From: Lachnospiraceae bacterium
GTDB taxonomy: Bacteria > Bacillota > Clostridia > Lachnospirales > Lachnospiraceae
DNA length: 64,000 bases
Assembly: GCA_910576125.1 (NCBI GenBank)
Contig: CAJTHM010000004.1
Coordinates: 124,001-188,000 of the forward strand
Reading direction: 5' to 3'
Below are positions 16,366-24,724 of the stretch, one piece after another. Positions within the stretch are counted from its first letter, which is position 1, and each line of letters starts with the position of its first letter. Position numbers and translations under genes: made by a program. The notes under the pieces are model-generated. The model had not been told where the DNA came from. It was given only the letters and a program-made list of their open reading frames with translations, and did not search any database.

Positions 16366-16526
16366 GTTTAGGAATGCTTTTCAGGTTTTTTAGATTTAAA
16401 TTAGAATATGGACACAATATGAACACATTTTGCCTGTAATATATATATCAGATAGTTGATGAACTCACTATCTCCCCCCTCATAAGTATAGTAAAAGGGC
16501 TCCGGTGCATGCCGGGGCCCTTTTAC
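16366..16526 (+). ncRNA. Structured repeat element, copy B: candidate C-rich small RNA with terminator
   Basis: Second copy of the 14346-14508 element, 161 bp, aligned end to end with few gaps. The identical 43-bp core is at 16444-16486, with six C at 16474-16479. Hairpin arms are GATAGT 16451-16456, ACTATC 16467-16472 and ATAGT 16488-16492. The terminator is 16491-16526: all 16 pairs are kept although several bases differ from copy A, for example U-G to C-G and G-U to G-C. Loss of sequence identity with retention of pairing supports a functional RNA structure. It also serves as the terminator of the PfkB transcript. Confidence 0.55.
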
Positions 16527-16643
16527 ATTACAGATATTCGAACTGATCCAGCCCATAGCGGAGTCCGGCGCAGAGGGGATTAAGGCTGGACATCAACGCG
16601 CAGCTGCCGGGGAACACAGGGATTGCGGATGACGATTTCTGTA

Positions 16644-17564
16644 CTAGCCTATTTTTTCGAAACATGCCTGTGCCAGCTTTTCGTCCGCCGCAGCTTCGAC
16701 ATCGTATCCATCCTGTTTGAGCTCGTCAATGATTTCCCGCCGAATCCTATAGGCAGTTTCATAATCCCCCATTTCTTCATAGTAGAATATTTTTGAGTAT
16801 TTCGCATCGTGAAATGTAGGATTGATTTCCAGCGCCTTATCCCAATAGGAGAGTGCTTCCTCATACCGCCCAAGCCTTTTGCAGGCATCGCCGCCGTAAA
16901 TATAGAGGGCAGCTGTATCCGGGAATTTCCGGATGGCCTTTAAGAACCATTCATAAGCCTTTTCCTCCTCTCCGTTATAGCGGTATGCCGCTATAAGGCA
17001 AATCCAGTCCTCCGGATTTTCGGAACCTGTATTGATGGTCTCCAGCGCAGAATCGATGTTTTCCCGGCCCTTTCCAATCTGTGCATTCAGGAGCATTTTC
17101 TGATGCTTTGTGCGCCAGAAAATGTCTTCATCTATATCCTTTCCTGCTTCCAGCGCTTGGTCGAATAATTCCGTAGCCCTGCGAATACAATATTGCATCA
17201 TATACTGATGTATGATTCCGTACAGTCTTAGGTCTTCAGTGGAGCTTTGGCCATTTTTGATCAATTTCCTGAATTCCAGATTCGCAGCCATAAAATCCTC
17301 TGGTTCCCGCGTGGCCTCATAATGGGAGGCTAACCGCTGTGCATAGTTTTCATATGCGGCCGATGTATCCCTGAAAAAGTCATCGATTGTCACACAGTAG
17401 AGCTTCGCTATTTTGGGGAGCATCGTGACGTCAGGCAAGGTGGTATTGCACTCCCATCTGGAGACGGTATGTGGGCTTACATTTAAAAACTCTGCCACTT
17501 GCTCCTGAGTGAGGTTTTTCTGTTGCCTGAACTTCTTCAAATTATTGGAAAATACCATATTCAT
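16644..17564 (-). CDS. XRE family regulator with TPR repeats
   Basis: A 306-residue protein on the minus strand. Residues 1-65 are an XRE helix-turn-helix (LKKFRQQKNLTQEQVAEFLN, then VSPHTVSRWEC). The remainder is helical with tetratricopeptide-like pairs; the clearest is LYIYGGDACKRLGRYEEALSYWDKALEINP at about 225-255. This architecture recalls RRNPP-type or related Firmicute regulators that sense peptides, but no peptide gene is visible beside it. It is transcribed toward copy B of the repeat element, with 117 bp of featureless sequence between them. Target and ligand are unknown. Confidence 0.87.
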   Translation of the reverse strand: MNMVFSNNLKKFRQQKNLTQEQVAEFLNVSPHTVSRWECNTTLPDVTMLPKIAKLYCVTIDDFFRDTSAAYENYAQRLASHYEATREPEDFMAANLEFRKLIKNGQSSTEDLRLYGIIHQYMMQYCIRRATELFDQALEAGKDIDEDIFWRTKHQKMLLNAQIGKGRENIDSALETINTGSENPEDWICLIAAYRYNGEEEKAYEWFLKAIRKFPDTAALYIYGGDACKRLGRYEEALSYWDKALEINPTFHDAKYSKIFYYEEMGDYETAYRIRREIIDELKQDGYDVEAAADEKLAQACFEKIG

Positions 17565-17693
17565 ATCTTTTACCTGCCTATCTTGTTTTTTGTTTTAGAA
17601 GCTTCTGTTTAAACTATACCGTTTTTTCGGAATAAGTCCACATCTCGTTTTGCGGGGTGGCTCGCGGTTTCTGTCCAATATAGGCGGAGCGAA

Positions 17694-17739
17694 AGAAAAA
17701 AGTCCCCTGCTTCCAACCTTTCCGGCAGGAGCAGGGGAC
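17694..17739 (-). terminator. Minus-strand terminator after a gene remnant
   Basis: GTCCCCTGCT (17702-17711) and AGCAGGGGAC (17730-17739) form a perfect 10-bp stem, with an A run at 17694-17701 that reads as a T run on the minus strand. It is the natural terminator for the coding remnant at 17767-17892. Confidence 0.75.
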
Positions 17740-17766
17740 AGACAATCGCAACAGCGGATGCCTGTA

Positions 17767-17892
17767 TTACAGTATTGTAATCTGCGCTTCGGCATCATAG
17801 GTATGGGGCTCCTTTGTGACGGCTTTGTGCCCGAAAGCGATGGCAATCTTGTACTCATAGGAAGGGGGACTTGCATAAGCCCCCGGAATATA
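17767..17892 (-). pseudogene. C-terminal remnant of an unrecognised gene
   Basis: On the minus strand an open stretch of 41 codons reads naturally (SPPSYEYKIAIAFGHKAVTK, then EPHTYDAEAQITIL) and ends in TAA just before a strong terminator. It is cut off upstream by a TAG and has no start codon or ribosome site. The residue mix looks like a real protein end rather than noise. I do not recognise the family. The rest of the 17565-18106 interval shows only the hairpins listed. Confidence 0.4.
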
Positions 17893-18020
17893 CTAAAATG
17901 AATCTAAGCAGATTGCGGGAATTTCCAGGGAGGCTCCCGGGACAAAGAGACAGGCGGGCATCTTTGGAGGCAGCTGCATGCTTGCGGTATGCTGTGATGA
18001 AAAGGGCGTTAGGGCAGCCT

Positions 18021-18056
18021 GACGAAAATACAGCCATCCGGACAGACGGATGGCTG
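18021..18056 (-). terminator. Terminator of the M42 peptidase gene
   Basis: CAGCCATCCG (18031-18040) and CGGATGGCTG (18047-18056) form a perfect 10-bp stem with a 6-nt loop. On the minus strand it is followed by TATTTTCG, a short T-rich tail, about 50 bp after the peptidase stop. Confidence 0.7.
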
Positions 18057-18106
18057 TTATGAACCGTACGGCAGACAGATTACCGTACTGCTGCATTTCC
18101 CCTGGC

Positions 18107-19162
18107 TCAGGGGCTCACAGGGCAAAAATCGAAGCCCTTGTCCATCTCTTCGGACAGCCGCACTATAAAGGCGCTCAGCAGCCTGATGCAGTCCTGGATG
18201 TCTTTCCAACTGCCCACCTCCACGGAACTGTGCATGTAGCGCAGAGGAATGGAGACCAGCGCCATGGGAATGCCCTCATCGGCCCGATTCACTGTGTCGC
18301 CGTCGGTGCCCGTGCGGCTTCCGGCGATTTCCCACTGGACTTTCATGTCCAGTTCCTGCGCTACCTGCTTTAACAGGGCGTTCAGGGGCTTGTTCACCGC
18401 GGAACCCATGCACAGCACCGGCCCGCCGCCCAGCTTCACTTCCCCGGTGTCATTGGGATTGGCGCCGGGGGCATCGCTGGCCCAGGTCACGTCCACGGCG
18501 ATGCAGCAGTCGGGCTTCAGGCGCGCGGCTGCATGGTAAGCGCCTCTGCCGGTGGTCTCCTCGCCTGTGGTGGTGGCGGCGCAGATGCCCATGGAAGCGC
18601 CCTGAGCGGCAGCCTCCCTGGCGGCCTCCAGCACCACGAAAGCGCCGGTGCGGTCATCCAGCGACCGGCAGGTGAAGCAGTCGTTCATCAGCTCCCTGAC
18701 AGGTACATCCGCGCATACCGTGTCGCCCACGGCCACGGCGGCAGATGCCTCTTCCCCGGAGGAGGCGCCGATGTCCACCGACAGGTCGGACACCTCTATC
18801 TTATCCTTTTTCACCAGGTCGGAGGAGGTGGCGATGACGCCGTTTACCTTGCTGCCCTCATGCCAGACCTGCACAGGCGAGCCCACATACAGCCTGGGGC
18901 TGACCCCGCCTGCCTCAGCCAGGTGGAGACGGCCCGACTCATCGATGTGTGTGACAACGAAACCGATTTCATCGATATGCCCGCAGAGCAGCACCCTGTG
19001 GGCGGCATCCGGATTCACGATGGAGACGGCATTGCCGCTGGGATCCGTAATCTGCGTGTCAGCGAATTCCTTGCCGTAGGCAAGGGCTTTTCTCTGGATG
19101 GCCTCCTCGTATCCGCTGACAGACGGAGTGGCCAGCAGGTCTTTCAGAAATTCACGATTCAT
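18107..19162 (-). CDS. M42 family metallopeptidase (glutamyl aminopeptidase / endoglucanase-like)
   Basis: A 351-residue cytosolic aminopeptidase that trims peptides with two metal ions. Metal ligands and catalytic motifs are in place: CGHIDEIGF, SLDDRTG, the general-base pair in TTGEETTGRG, VDVTWASD and the final His in YMHSSVE. Length is typical of TET/FrvX-type peptidases. It is a single gene on the minus strand, with its own terminator, divergent from the sensor kinase gene. A role in peptide nutrient use is inferred from the family; preferred residue is unknown. Confidence 0.95.
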   Translation of the reverse strand: MNREFLKDLLATPSVSGYEEAIQRKALAYGKEFADTQITDPSGNAVSIVNPDAAHRVLLCGHIDEIGFVVTHIDESGRLHLAEAGGVSPRLYVGSPVQVWHEGSKVNGVIATSSDLVKKDKIEVSDLSVDIGASSGEEASAAVAVGDTVCADVPVRELMNDCFTCRSLDDRTGAFVVLEAAREAAAQGASMGICAATTTGEETTGRGAYHAAARLKPDCCIAVDVTWASDAPGANPNDTGEVKLGGGPVLCMGSAVNKPLNALLKQVAQELDMKVQWEIAGSRTGTDGDTVNRADEGIPMALVSIPLRYMHSSVEVGSWKDIQDCIRLLSAFIVRLSEEMDKGFDFCPVSP

Positions 19163-19303
19163 GTAAATACCTCTTTTCTTTAATGGTAAAACAGCTTTTC
19201 TCTGCGCTTACATTGTACCACAGAGTGGCGCATATTGGCAATGAAACAGGAAAAATGACAGAGCAATCATGATAGTTTTGTTTTGGGTAATGGAGGTAGG
19301 AAC

Positions 19304-21052
19304 ATGAAAAAGCTGGAGATGGGAAGTGTCTTCAAAAAGCTGTATCTTCTGTTTATGGCGACTATGGCGATTATTTATGTGTGCACTATTATCATTTTCC
19401 TGACCTATGCGTCTTCCCGGAGGAAGGCGGAAATCGAAGCCATGCGGGCGACAGTGCGGCAGGGAGCGTCCGTCCTGTGGGAACAGCTGGATATCGTGGC
19501 GGATCTGGAGAAGAATCTGGTCAGCGACAGCAGGACATTGGCTCTGTATCAGGACACGAATCGGGACGCCTATGAAATCTCTCAGTTGCGGTTAGGGCTG
19601 CTGGGAAGCATGCGCAGTTTCCAGTCCATGAACAATATCATCGAAGAGGTTGCGGTTCTGTTTCCGGAACAGGAACTGGAGCTGAGCACGGTCAATGAGT
19701 TGAGCAGAAAGGAGTGCGTACCGGCTGCAAGGGCAGAAGACGATACGGCGCGCACGCTGGTCTATGCGGAGGAAAAAGTGCAGATGGAGCTGTGGTATCC
19801 CCTGACGCGCTCCGTGGAGGAGGGATATATGCCGGATTATGGTGTGCGTGTCACGCTGGCGGAGAGCTATCTGAGAGAACTGCTGGAGCTGTTTGCCGTG
19901 GAGGAGCAGACGGGCGGTTTTTCTGTGCTTGATACGGGGGACGGGCTGATTCAGATTCCCGAGGAGCCGGATTCGGAGAATCGGGGAAAACTGATGGAAA
20001 TCTGGCGCCAGATATGGGAGGAGGCAGGCTGTCCGGAAAGCTTTCTGGGAAACGCCAGCTGCATGGGCAAAAGCTATCGGTTCGCCTCGGAGGCCATCCC
20101 GGAATACGGCACCACCTTAGTGGCATATAGAAGCGGCAGATGGCTGGACCGCTCCACGGTGACGGCGCTTCTTGTGATGGGCGGAGTCATCTTTCTGGTC
20201 AGCGGCATGTTCCTGTTCATGCTGCTGCAGACCGATGCAATCGTGAACAAACCGCTGCAGAAAGTGGTGCAGGCCTTTGAAAAGATGCAGGAGGGAGATT
20301 TGAGCATCCGGATATCTCATAAGTATCAGGATGAGTTCCAGTACATCTATTCTGCTTTTAACAAGACAGTGGAGCGGATTCAGGAGCTGATTGAGAATAT
20401 CAGGGAACAGGGGCGGCTTTTGCAGAATGCGGAGCTGATGCAGCTGCAGTCCCAGATCAATCCCCATTTTCTGTACAATAGCTTCTACCTGATACGCATC
20501 ATGGCAAAGAATGAGTCCTATGAACAGATTACCGGGTTCGTGACCTCACTGGCGAAGTATTACCGTTTCCTGAACAAAGAAGTGAACCAGAACGTGCCTC
20601 TTTCCAAAGAGGCGGAGCACATGGAAAATTATATCGATATCCAGCAGATGCGCTTCGGGGACAAGATTACGGTGAGGCTGGGAGAGCTTCCGGCCCCGGC
20701 AGGTTCTTTTCTGGTGCCAAAGCTGATTCTGCAGCCAGTTGTGGAGAATGTCTACAATTATGGCATGGCGGATATCCTGCGGGACGGACAGATAGCGGTA
20801 GACTATGAAATCAGAGACGGTTTTCTGTACATTGCCGTGGAGGATAACGGCGGCGGAGGGACGGAGGAAAATCTGGAGCAGATGCGGGAGTACATCAGAG
20901 ATTATCAGGGCCGGGCGGCAGGCCATGCCCTGTCCAATATCGACAGGCGGCTGAAGCTGGCCTATGGAGAGGGCAGCGGGGTGCTGCTGGAGAGAAGTGA
21001 TCTGGGGGGGCTTAAGGTAGTTTTGAAACTGGATATGTCTGTACCGCTGTAA
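19304..21052 (+). CDS. YesM-type sensor histidine kinase
   Basis: A 582-residue membrane kinase of the LytS/YesM class. TM1 lies at about residues 10-35. A roughly 250-residue extracellular sensor follows, then TM2 near 288-310 (ALLVMGGVIFLVSGMFLFML) and a HAMP domain. The His_kinase domain has INPHFLYNS with the phosphorylated His388. The ATPase lobe shows LQPVVENVYNYGM (N box) and EDNGGGG. GGAGGT at 19292-19297 sets the start at ATG 19304; the upstream in-frame TTG is not used. Such kinases normally sit beside a YesN/AraC response regulator and sense carbohydrate. No regulator is adjacent here; a GH78 gene follows 180 bp later. Confidence 0.92.
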   Translation: MKKLEMGSVFKKLYLLFMATMAIIYVCTIIIFLTYASSRRKAEIEAMRATVRQGASVLWEQLDIVADLEKNLVSDSRTLALYQDTNRDAYEISQLRLGLLGSMRSFQSMNNIIEEVAVLFPEQELELSTVNELSRKECVPAARAEDDTARTLVYAEEKVQMELWYPLTRSVEEGYMPDYGVRVTLAESYLRELLELFAVEEQTGGFSVLDTGDGLIQIPEEPDSENRGKLMEIWRQIWEEAGCPESFLGNASCMGKSYRFASEAIPEYGTTLVAYRSGRWLDRSTVTALLVMGGVIFLVSGMFLFMLLQTDAIVNKPLQKVVQAFEKMQEGDLSIRISHKYQDEFQYIYSAFNKTVERIQELIENIREQGRLLQNAELMQLQSQINPHFLYNSFYLIRIMAKNESYEQITGFVTSLAKYYRFLNKEVNQNVPLSKEAEHMENYIDIQQMRFGDKITVRLGELPAPAGSFLVPKLILQPVVENVYNYGMADILRDGQIAVDYEIRDGFLYIAVEDNGGGGTEENLEQMREYIRDYQGRAAGHALSNIDRRLKLAYGEGSGVLLERSDLGGLKVVLKLDMSVPL

Positions 21053-21232
21053 AAAGGCGGATACGGATTGCGGACTTGGACGGAAGTCAATTTTTGTCGG
21101 GGGAAATCAAGAATGTCACATTGCTTATTTCCTCCGGCTGCTTTATGATACGCTTAGTGTTTTCCGAAAAGCCGTAAGATAAGCGGCTGGGAGTTTCGAG
21201 AGGATATCTGTGTGGATTAAGGAGGAAAAGGC

Positions 21233-23575
21233 ATGTGGAATGAGGCATTATGGCTGGGGCTGCCCAGGGCGGAAATTGAGGAAAAGAAGATTTATCAGGG
21301 CGATATGAACGGGCGGTTCGCTTACTATCGTCTGGATTTCGTGCTGAAGCACACAGGGGAACTGACGGTGGACATTTCCGCGAATTCCAGATACCGACTC
21401 TGGGTAAACGAAGAACCGATATTATCCGGCCCCTGCCGCAGCGACAGGTTTCGGCAGTACTACGAAACGGTAGAGCTGGGCCGCTATCTGAGGCCGGGGA
21501 AGAACGTGCTGGCCGTGCAGGTGCTCCTGTGCGACAGCATGTATATAAAAGCGGGGCCCGGGGACGACAGAGCGCCCTTAAACAGCGTGGATACCCTGCC
21601 TGCGGGCCACAGGCTGGCGATAGAGGGGCAGGTCAGGGATTCAGAGGGAAATATTCTGGCAGAAGCGACCACCGGCAAGGCTCCCTGGAAAGTATGGCTG
21701 GACAATACCTATTACCTGACGAAAGAGCCCACAGTGAACGGAAATATGGGAGCGCTGACAGAGAAAATCGACTACAGAGAAACACCCGCCGATTGGAAAC
21801 GGATAGATTTCGACGATTCCGGCTGGCGGGAGGGCGAGGAGCTGGAGCAGGTGAAGAGCGGCTTCGAGATGCTGTTCGGCATCTTAAAGACTTTCATGAT
21901 GGAGGAGAGGCCGATCCCTTTGCTGTACGAGAGGCCGGATACCCTGCAAAAGGAGCTGGGGGAGGCTGTCATGAAGGACGCGGATTTCGTCACCGTGGAG
22001 CCGGGGCAGCATTGCAGGCTTTTGTTCGATGGGGGGCATGTGTCCAATGCCTTTTGGCGCTATGCGCTGGAAGGAGGGAGAGATGCGGAAATCTCCTTTA
22101 CTTATTTCGAGAAATTCACGAAAGGCATCGACGAAGTAAAGAGGGATGACTATGTCAATGGAGAAATCGGAAAGAACGGCCAGGCGGACAGAATCGTCTT
22201 AAAGGGCGGCAGGCTGATGTATGAGCCTTTCTGGTACCGGACGATGCGATTTCTTCAGATTGACATACAGGCGGCCGGAGAGGCAGTGCGCTTTTACAGG
22301 CCGCAGCTGCTGAAGACGGGGTATCCCCTGAATCCCGGCTCCTATGTGAAATCGGATGCGGCATGGGTGGAGCAGGTCTATGGGATGTGCGTCAGGACGC
22401 TGGAGAGCTGCATGATGGAGGCCTATATGGACTGTCCTTTCTGGGAACAGATGCAGTATCCCATGGACACCAGGCTGCAGGCAATCTTCACTTATGTATG
22501 CAGCACGGATACGAAGCTGGCCCGCAAGGCGCTGCAGGATTTCCATGATTCCATGCTGCCCGTGGGACTGATTCAGGGGCGTGCGCCCAGCAACCCCAGG
22601 CAGATCATCTCTACTTTTTCGCTGCATTATATCTTCATGCTTCTGGAATACTACAGGCGCACGGGGGATGCGGAGATCCTGAAGCTGTACCGGGCCGATG
22701 TGGACATGATTCTGGAGTATTACGACAGACATGTGGGGGCGCAGGGACTGGTGGAGAATCTGGGCTATTGGGACTTCGTGGACTGGCAGGAGACCTGGCA
22801 CGAGTCGGCCGGGCGTCCCGCCGCGGCCGCCAAGGGACCCTCTACTATCATTAATCTGATGTACGGACTGGCGCTTCTGAACGGTGCCGAAATCAATGAG
22901 GCTACCGGACGGAAAGGATTGGCAGTGGAATACAGGGAAAGGCAGAGGGGCATTGCCGACCGGATTCAGGAGCTGTGCTGGGATACACAGAGAGGCATGT
23001 ACAGAGAGGGACCGGAGTACCAGGAGTTCTCCCAGCATGCCCAGAGCTGGGCAGTGCTCAACGGCATGCTCTCCAAAGAGGAAGGGGCTGAAGTGATGCG
23101 CAGGACCTTTGAGGAGGAAGATGTGCTGCGCTGTTACTTCTCCACCTGCTATGAGCTGTTCAGGGCCTGCGAGAAAGCGGGCTGTTATGAGCTGACTGGC
23201 AGGCAGATGGACTGGTGGATCGGGCTGCTTGATGAGCGCTGCACCACATGCCCGGAGACCCCGTCCAATTCCAGAAGCGAGTGCCATGCCTGGAGCGCGC
23301 TTCCTATGTATGAGCTGATTGCTGTTATGGCCGGAATCCGCAGGGAACCGGGCCGCCCCGACAGGGTGGAAATCTGTCCGCATATGGACTATTTGCCGGA
23401 TTTGGAGGGGAAGATGGTGACCGAGTACGGCGACATCCTGTTTTGCTATGTGCCGGAGGAAACGGGAATGCGGTATGAGATAACGCTTCCGGAGGGCATG
23501 ACCGGGCGGTTCCTGAGAAAGGACGGAACGGCAGTGGGGCTGGAATGCGGCAGGAATGAGATTGTATCGTTTTGA
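21233..23575 (+). CDS. GH78-type alpha-L-rhamnosidase
   Basis: A 780-residue glycoside hydrolase that by family would release terminal L-rhamnose from plant glycans or glycosides. The N-terminal part (1-150) is a beta-sandwich with GRFAYYRLDF and SANSRYRLWVNE. The (alpha/alpha)6 barrel carries DCPFWEQMQYPMDTRLQA, matching the CP-x-R/E-x-QxxxxD motif region of GH78, plus YWDFVDW and the late SRSECHAWSALPMYE. No signal peptide is seen, so it is probably cytoplasmic and acts on imported oligosaccharides. GGAGGAAAAGG precedes ATG 21233. The truncated solute-binding protein gene downstream suggests a former uptake operon. Confidence 0.85.
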   Translation: MWNEALWLGLPRAEIEEKKIYQGDMNGRFAYYRLDFVLKHTGELTVDISANSRYRLWVNEEPILSGPCRSDRFRQYYETVELGRYLRPGKNVLAVQVLLCDSMYIKAGPGDDRAPLNSVDTLPAGHRLAIEGQVRDSEGNILAEATTGKAPWKVWLDNTYYLTKEPTVNGNMGALTEKIDYRETPADWKRIDFDDSGWREGEELEQVKSGFEMLFGILKTFMMEERPIPLLYERPDTLQKELGEAVMKDADFVTVEPGQHCRLLFDGGHVSNAFWRYALEGGRDAEISFTYFEKFTKGIDEVKRDDYVNGEIGKNGQADRIVLKGGRLMYEPFWYRTMRFLQIDIQAAGEAVRFYRPQLLKTGYPLNPGSYVKSDAAWVEQVYGMCVRTLESCMMEAYMDCPFWEQMQYPMDTRLQAIFTYVCSTDTKLARKALQDFHDSMLPVGLIQGRAPSNPRQIISTFSLHYIFMLLEYYRRTGDAEILKLYRADVDMILEYYDRHVGAQGLVENLGYWDFVDWQETWHESAGRPAAAAKGPSTIINLMYGLALLNGAEINEATGRKGLAVEYRERQRGIADRIQELCWDTQRGMYREGPEYQEFSQHAQSWAVLNGMLSKEEGAEVMRRTFEEEDVLRCYFSTCYELFRACEKAGCYELTGRQMDWWIGLLDERCTTCPETPSNSRSECHAWSALPMYELIAVMAGIRREPGRPDRVEICPHMDYLPDLEGKMVTEYGDILFCYVPEETGMRYEITLPEGMTGRFLRKDGTAVGLECGRNEIVSF

Positions 23576-23700
23576 CACGGGCGTTTTGTAAGAGGATTTA
23601 ATGCAAAACAGCAGTATTTTGCTACGGTTCTGCCTGCTGCGCAATGATCGGCGGCACATAGAACAGAGTAAATGTTTCGGTGCCTGGGAGCAACTGGCCC

Positions 23701-24375
23701 CTGAATGCCACAGTGCAGAATGACCCCGAAGCGGACTGGGTGACACTGCCCCTGCCCTCCGCCACCGGCTCTGAGGCAAGGCCCCAGACATCTCCCAGAA
23801 TCACGGGCTATGTAGTGGTGAACAAGAAATGCGAGCATCCGGAAGCCGTGGTGAGGCTGCTGAACTTCTGGGTTGACAAATATGCTTATTCGGGCGATGA
23901 GTACAATGACTACCTGGTGGAAGATGCCAATGGTGTCCTGAACTTCCCCCTGCATTGGGTCATGCTCAAGGCTTGGTTCCCGTTAAAGAACCTGACAATC
24001 CATCAGCATATCGTGGAGGCTCTGGAGAAGAATGACGCTTCCAGCCTCAACGCCGAGGAGCTGGTATCCTACAACGATATCCAGAAATACCTCTCCGGCG
24101 ACATCGTCACCAGCTATGGCGGCATGAAGACCTTCGGCAACGATATGTCCGCATTTGACACCATCCAGCACTATTATGACGACACCCTGTTCCTGATGAA
24201 CGAATTCACCACCGGCCCTACTCCTACCATGGGCCAGAAGATGTCCACGGTTACGGACAAGGTGATGGAATATTACACAAAAGTAATCATGGGAATCAAA
24301 TCCACGGACAACTTCGATGCATTTGTGGAAGAGGTGAACGCTCTGGGACTTGACAAGATTTACCGCCGCCAATAA
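23701..24375 (+). pseudogene. Truncated extracellular solute-binding protein (ABC sugar importer)
   Basis: About 224 C-terminal codons of a family 1 (lipoprotein-type) solute-binding protein remain. The frame carries ADWVTLPLPSATGSEARPQT, then GYVVVNKKCEHPEAVVRLLN, and ends EEVNALGLDKIYRRQ. This is the C-lobe seen in Lachnospiraceae LipO-like proteins. The N-lobe, lipobox and start codon are missing, and upstream in-frame sequence has stops. A GTG at 23680 is in frame but has no ribosome site. The gene is thus 5'-truncated, and the permease genes expected beside it are absent. Confidence 0.75.
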
Positions 24376-24376
24376 G

Positions 24377-24520
24377 GCTGACCCGTATTTCAATGCATGT
24401 CCCCGGTTCATCACGGACAGTCCCCTGCTGGGAGAATATCTGTGCCAGGGGCGCTTCCGCTCGGAGGTCCAGGGCCGGGACTGGGGCGTGGAGATTCGGA
24501 TTATAGATGTGCTGGGGTAG
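24377..24520 (+). pseudogene. Short C-terminal gene fragment
   Basis: After the solute-binding remnant, a 47-codon frame reads ADPYFNACPRFITDSPLLGE, then YLCQGRFRSEVQGRDWGVEI, ending in TAG at 24518-24520. The composition looks like protein, and there is no start codon or ribosome site. I do not recognise the family. It appears to be part of a rearranged scrap region between 23576 and 24660. Confidence 0.35.
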
Positions 24521-24663
24521 CGGGAGCGCACTCAACCGACCTTTTTATTGATAAAATCAGTTCCGTATTTCGAGTATATGATTTTCTGGCTGTGGTAGCA
24601 AGACTCGATTCCCATGACAGATTGCCCGGAAACGTACAGGAATATATTTTGTGAAAGAAAGAA

Positions 24664-24692
24664 GTGACAGATTTCGCAAGTCAGTGTATAAT
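24664..24692 (+). promoter_or_regulatory. Promoter of the first MATE gene
   Basis: GTGACA (24664-24669), a 17-bp spacer and TATAAT (24687-24692), ending 32 bp before the MATE start codon. Confidence 0.65.
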
Positions 24693-24724
24693 GGACAATA
24701 AAATTGACACAGAGGTGAAAAGTG

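Noticed and set aside
22199..23791. 530-codon minus-strand frame opposite the GH78 gene
   Set aside because: The plus strand has a complete GH78 protein with ribosome site. The minus frame is His/Leu/Arg-rich, as usual for antisense of GC-rich genes.
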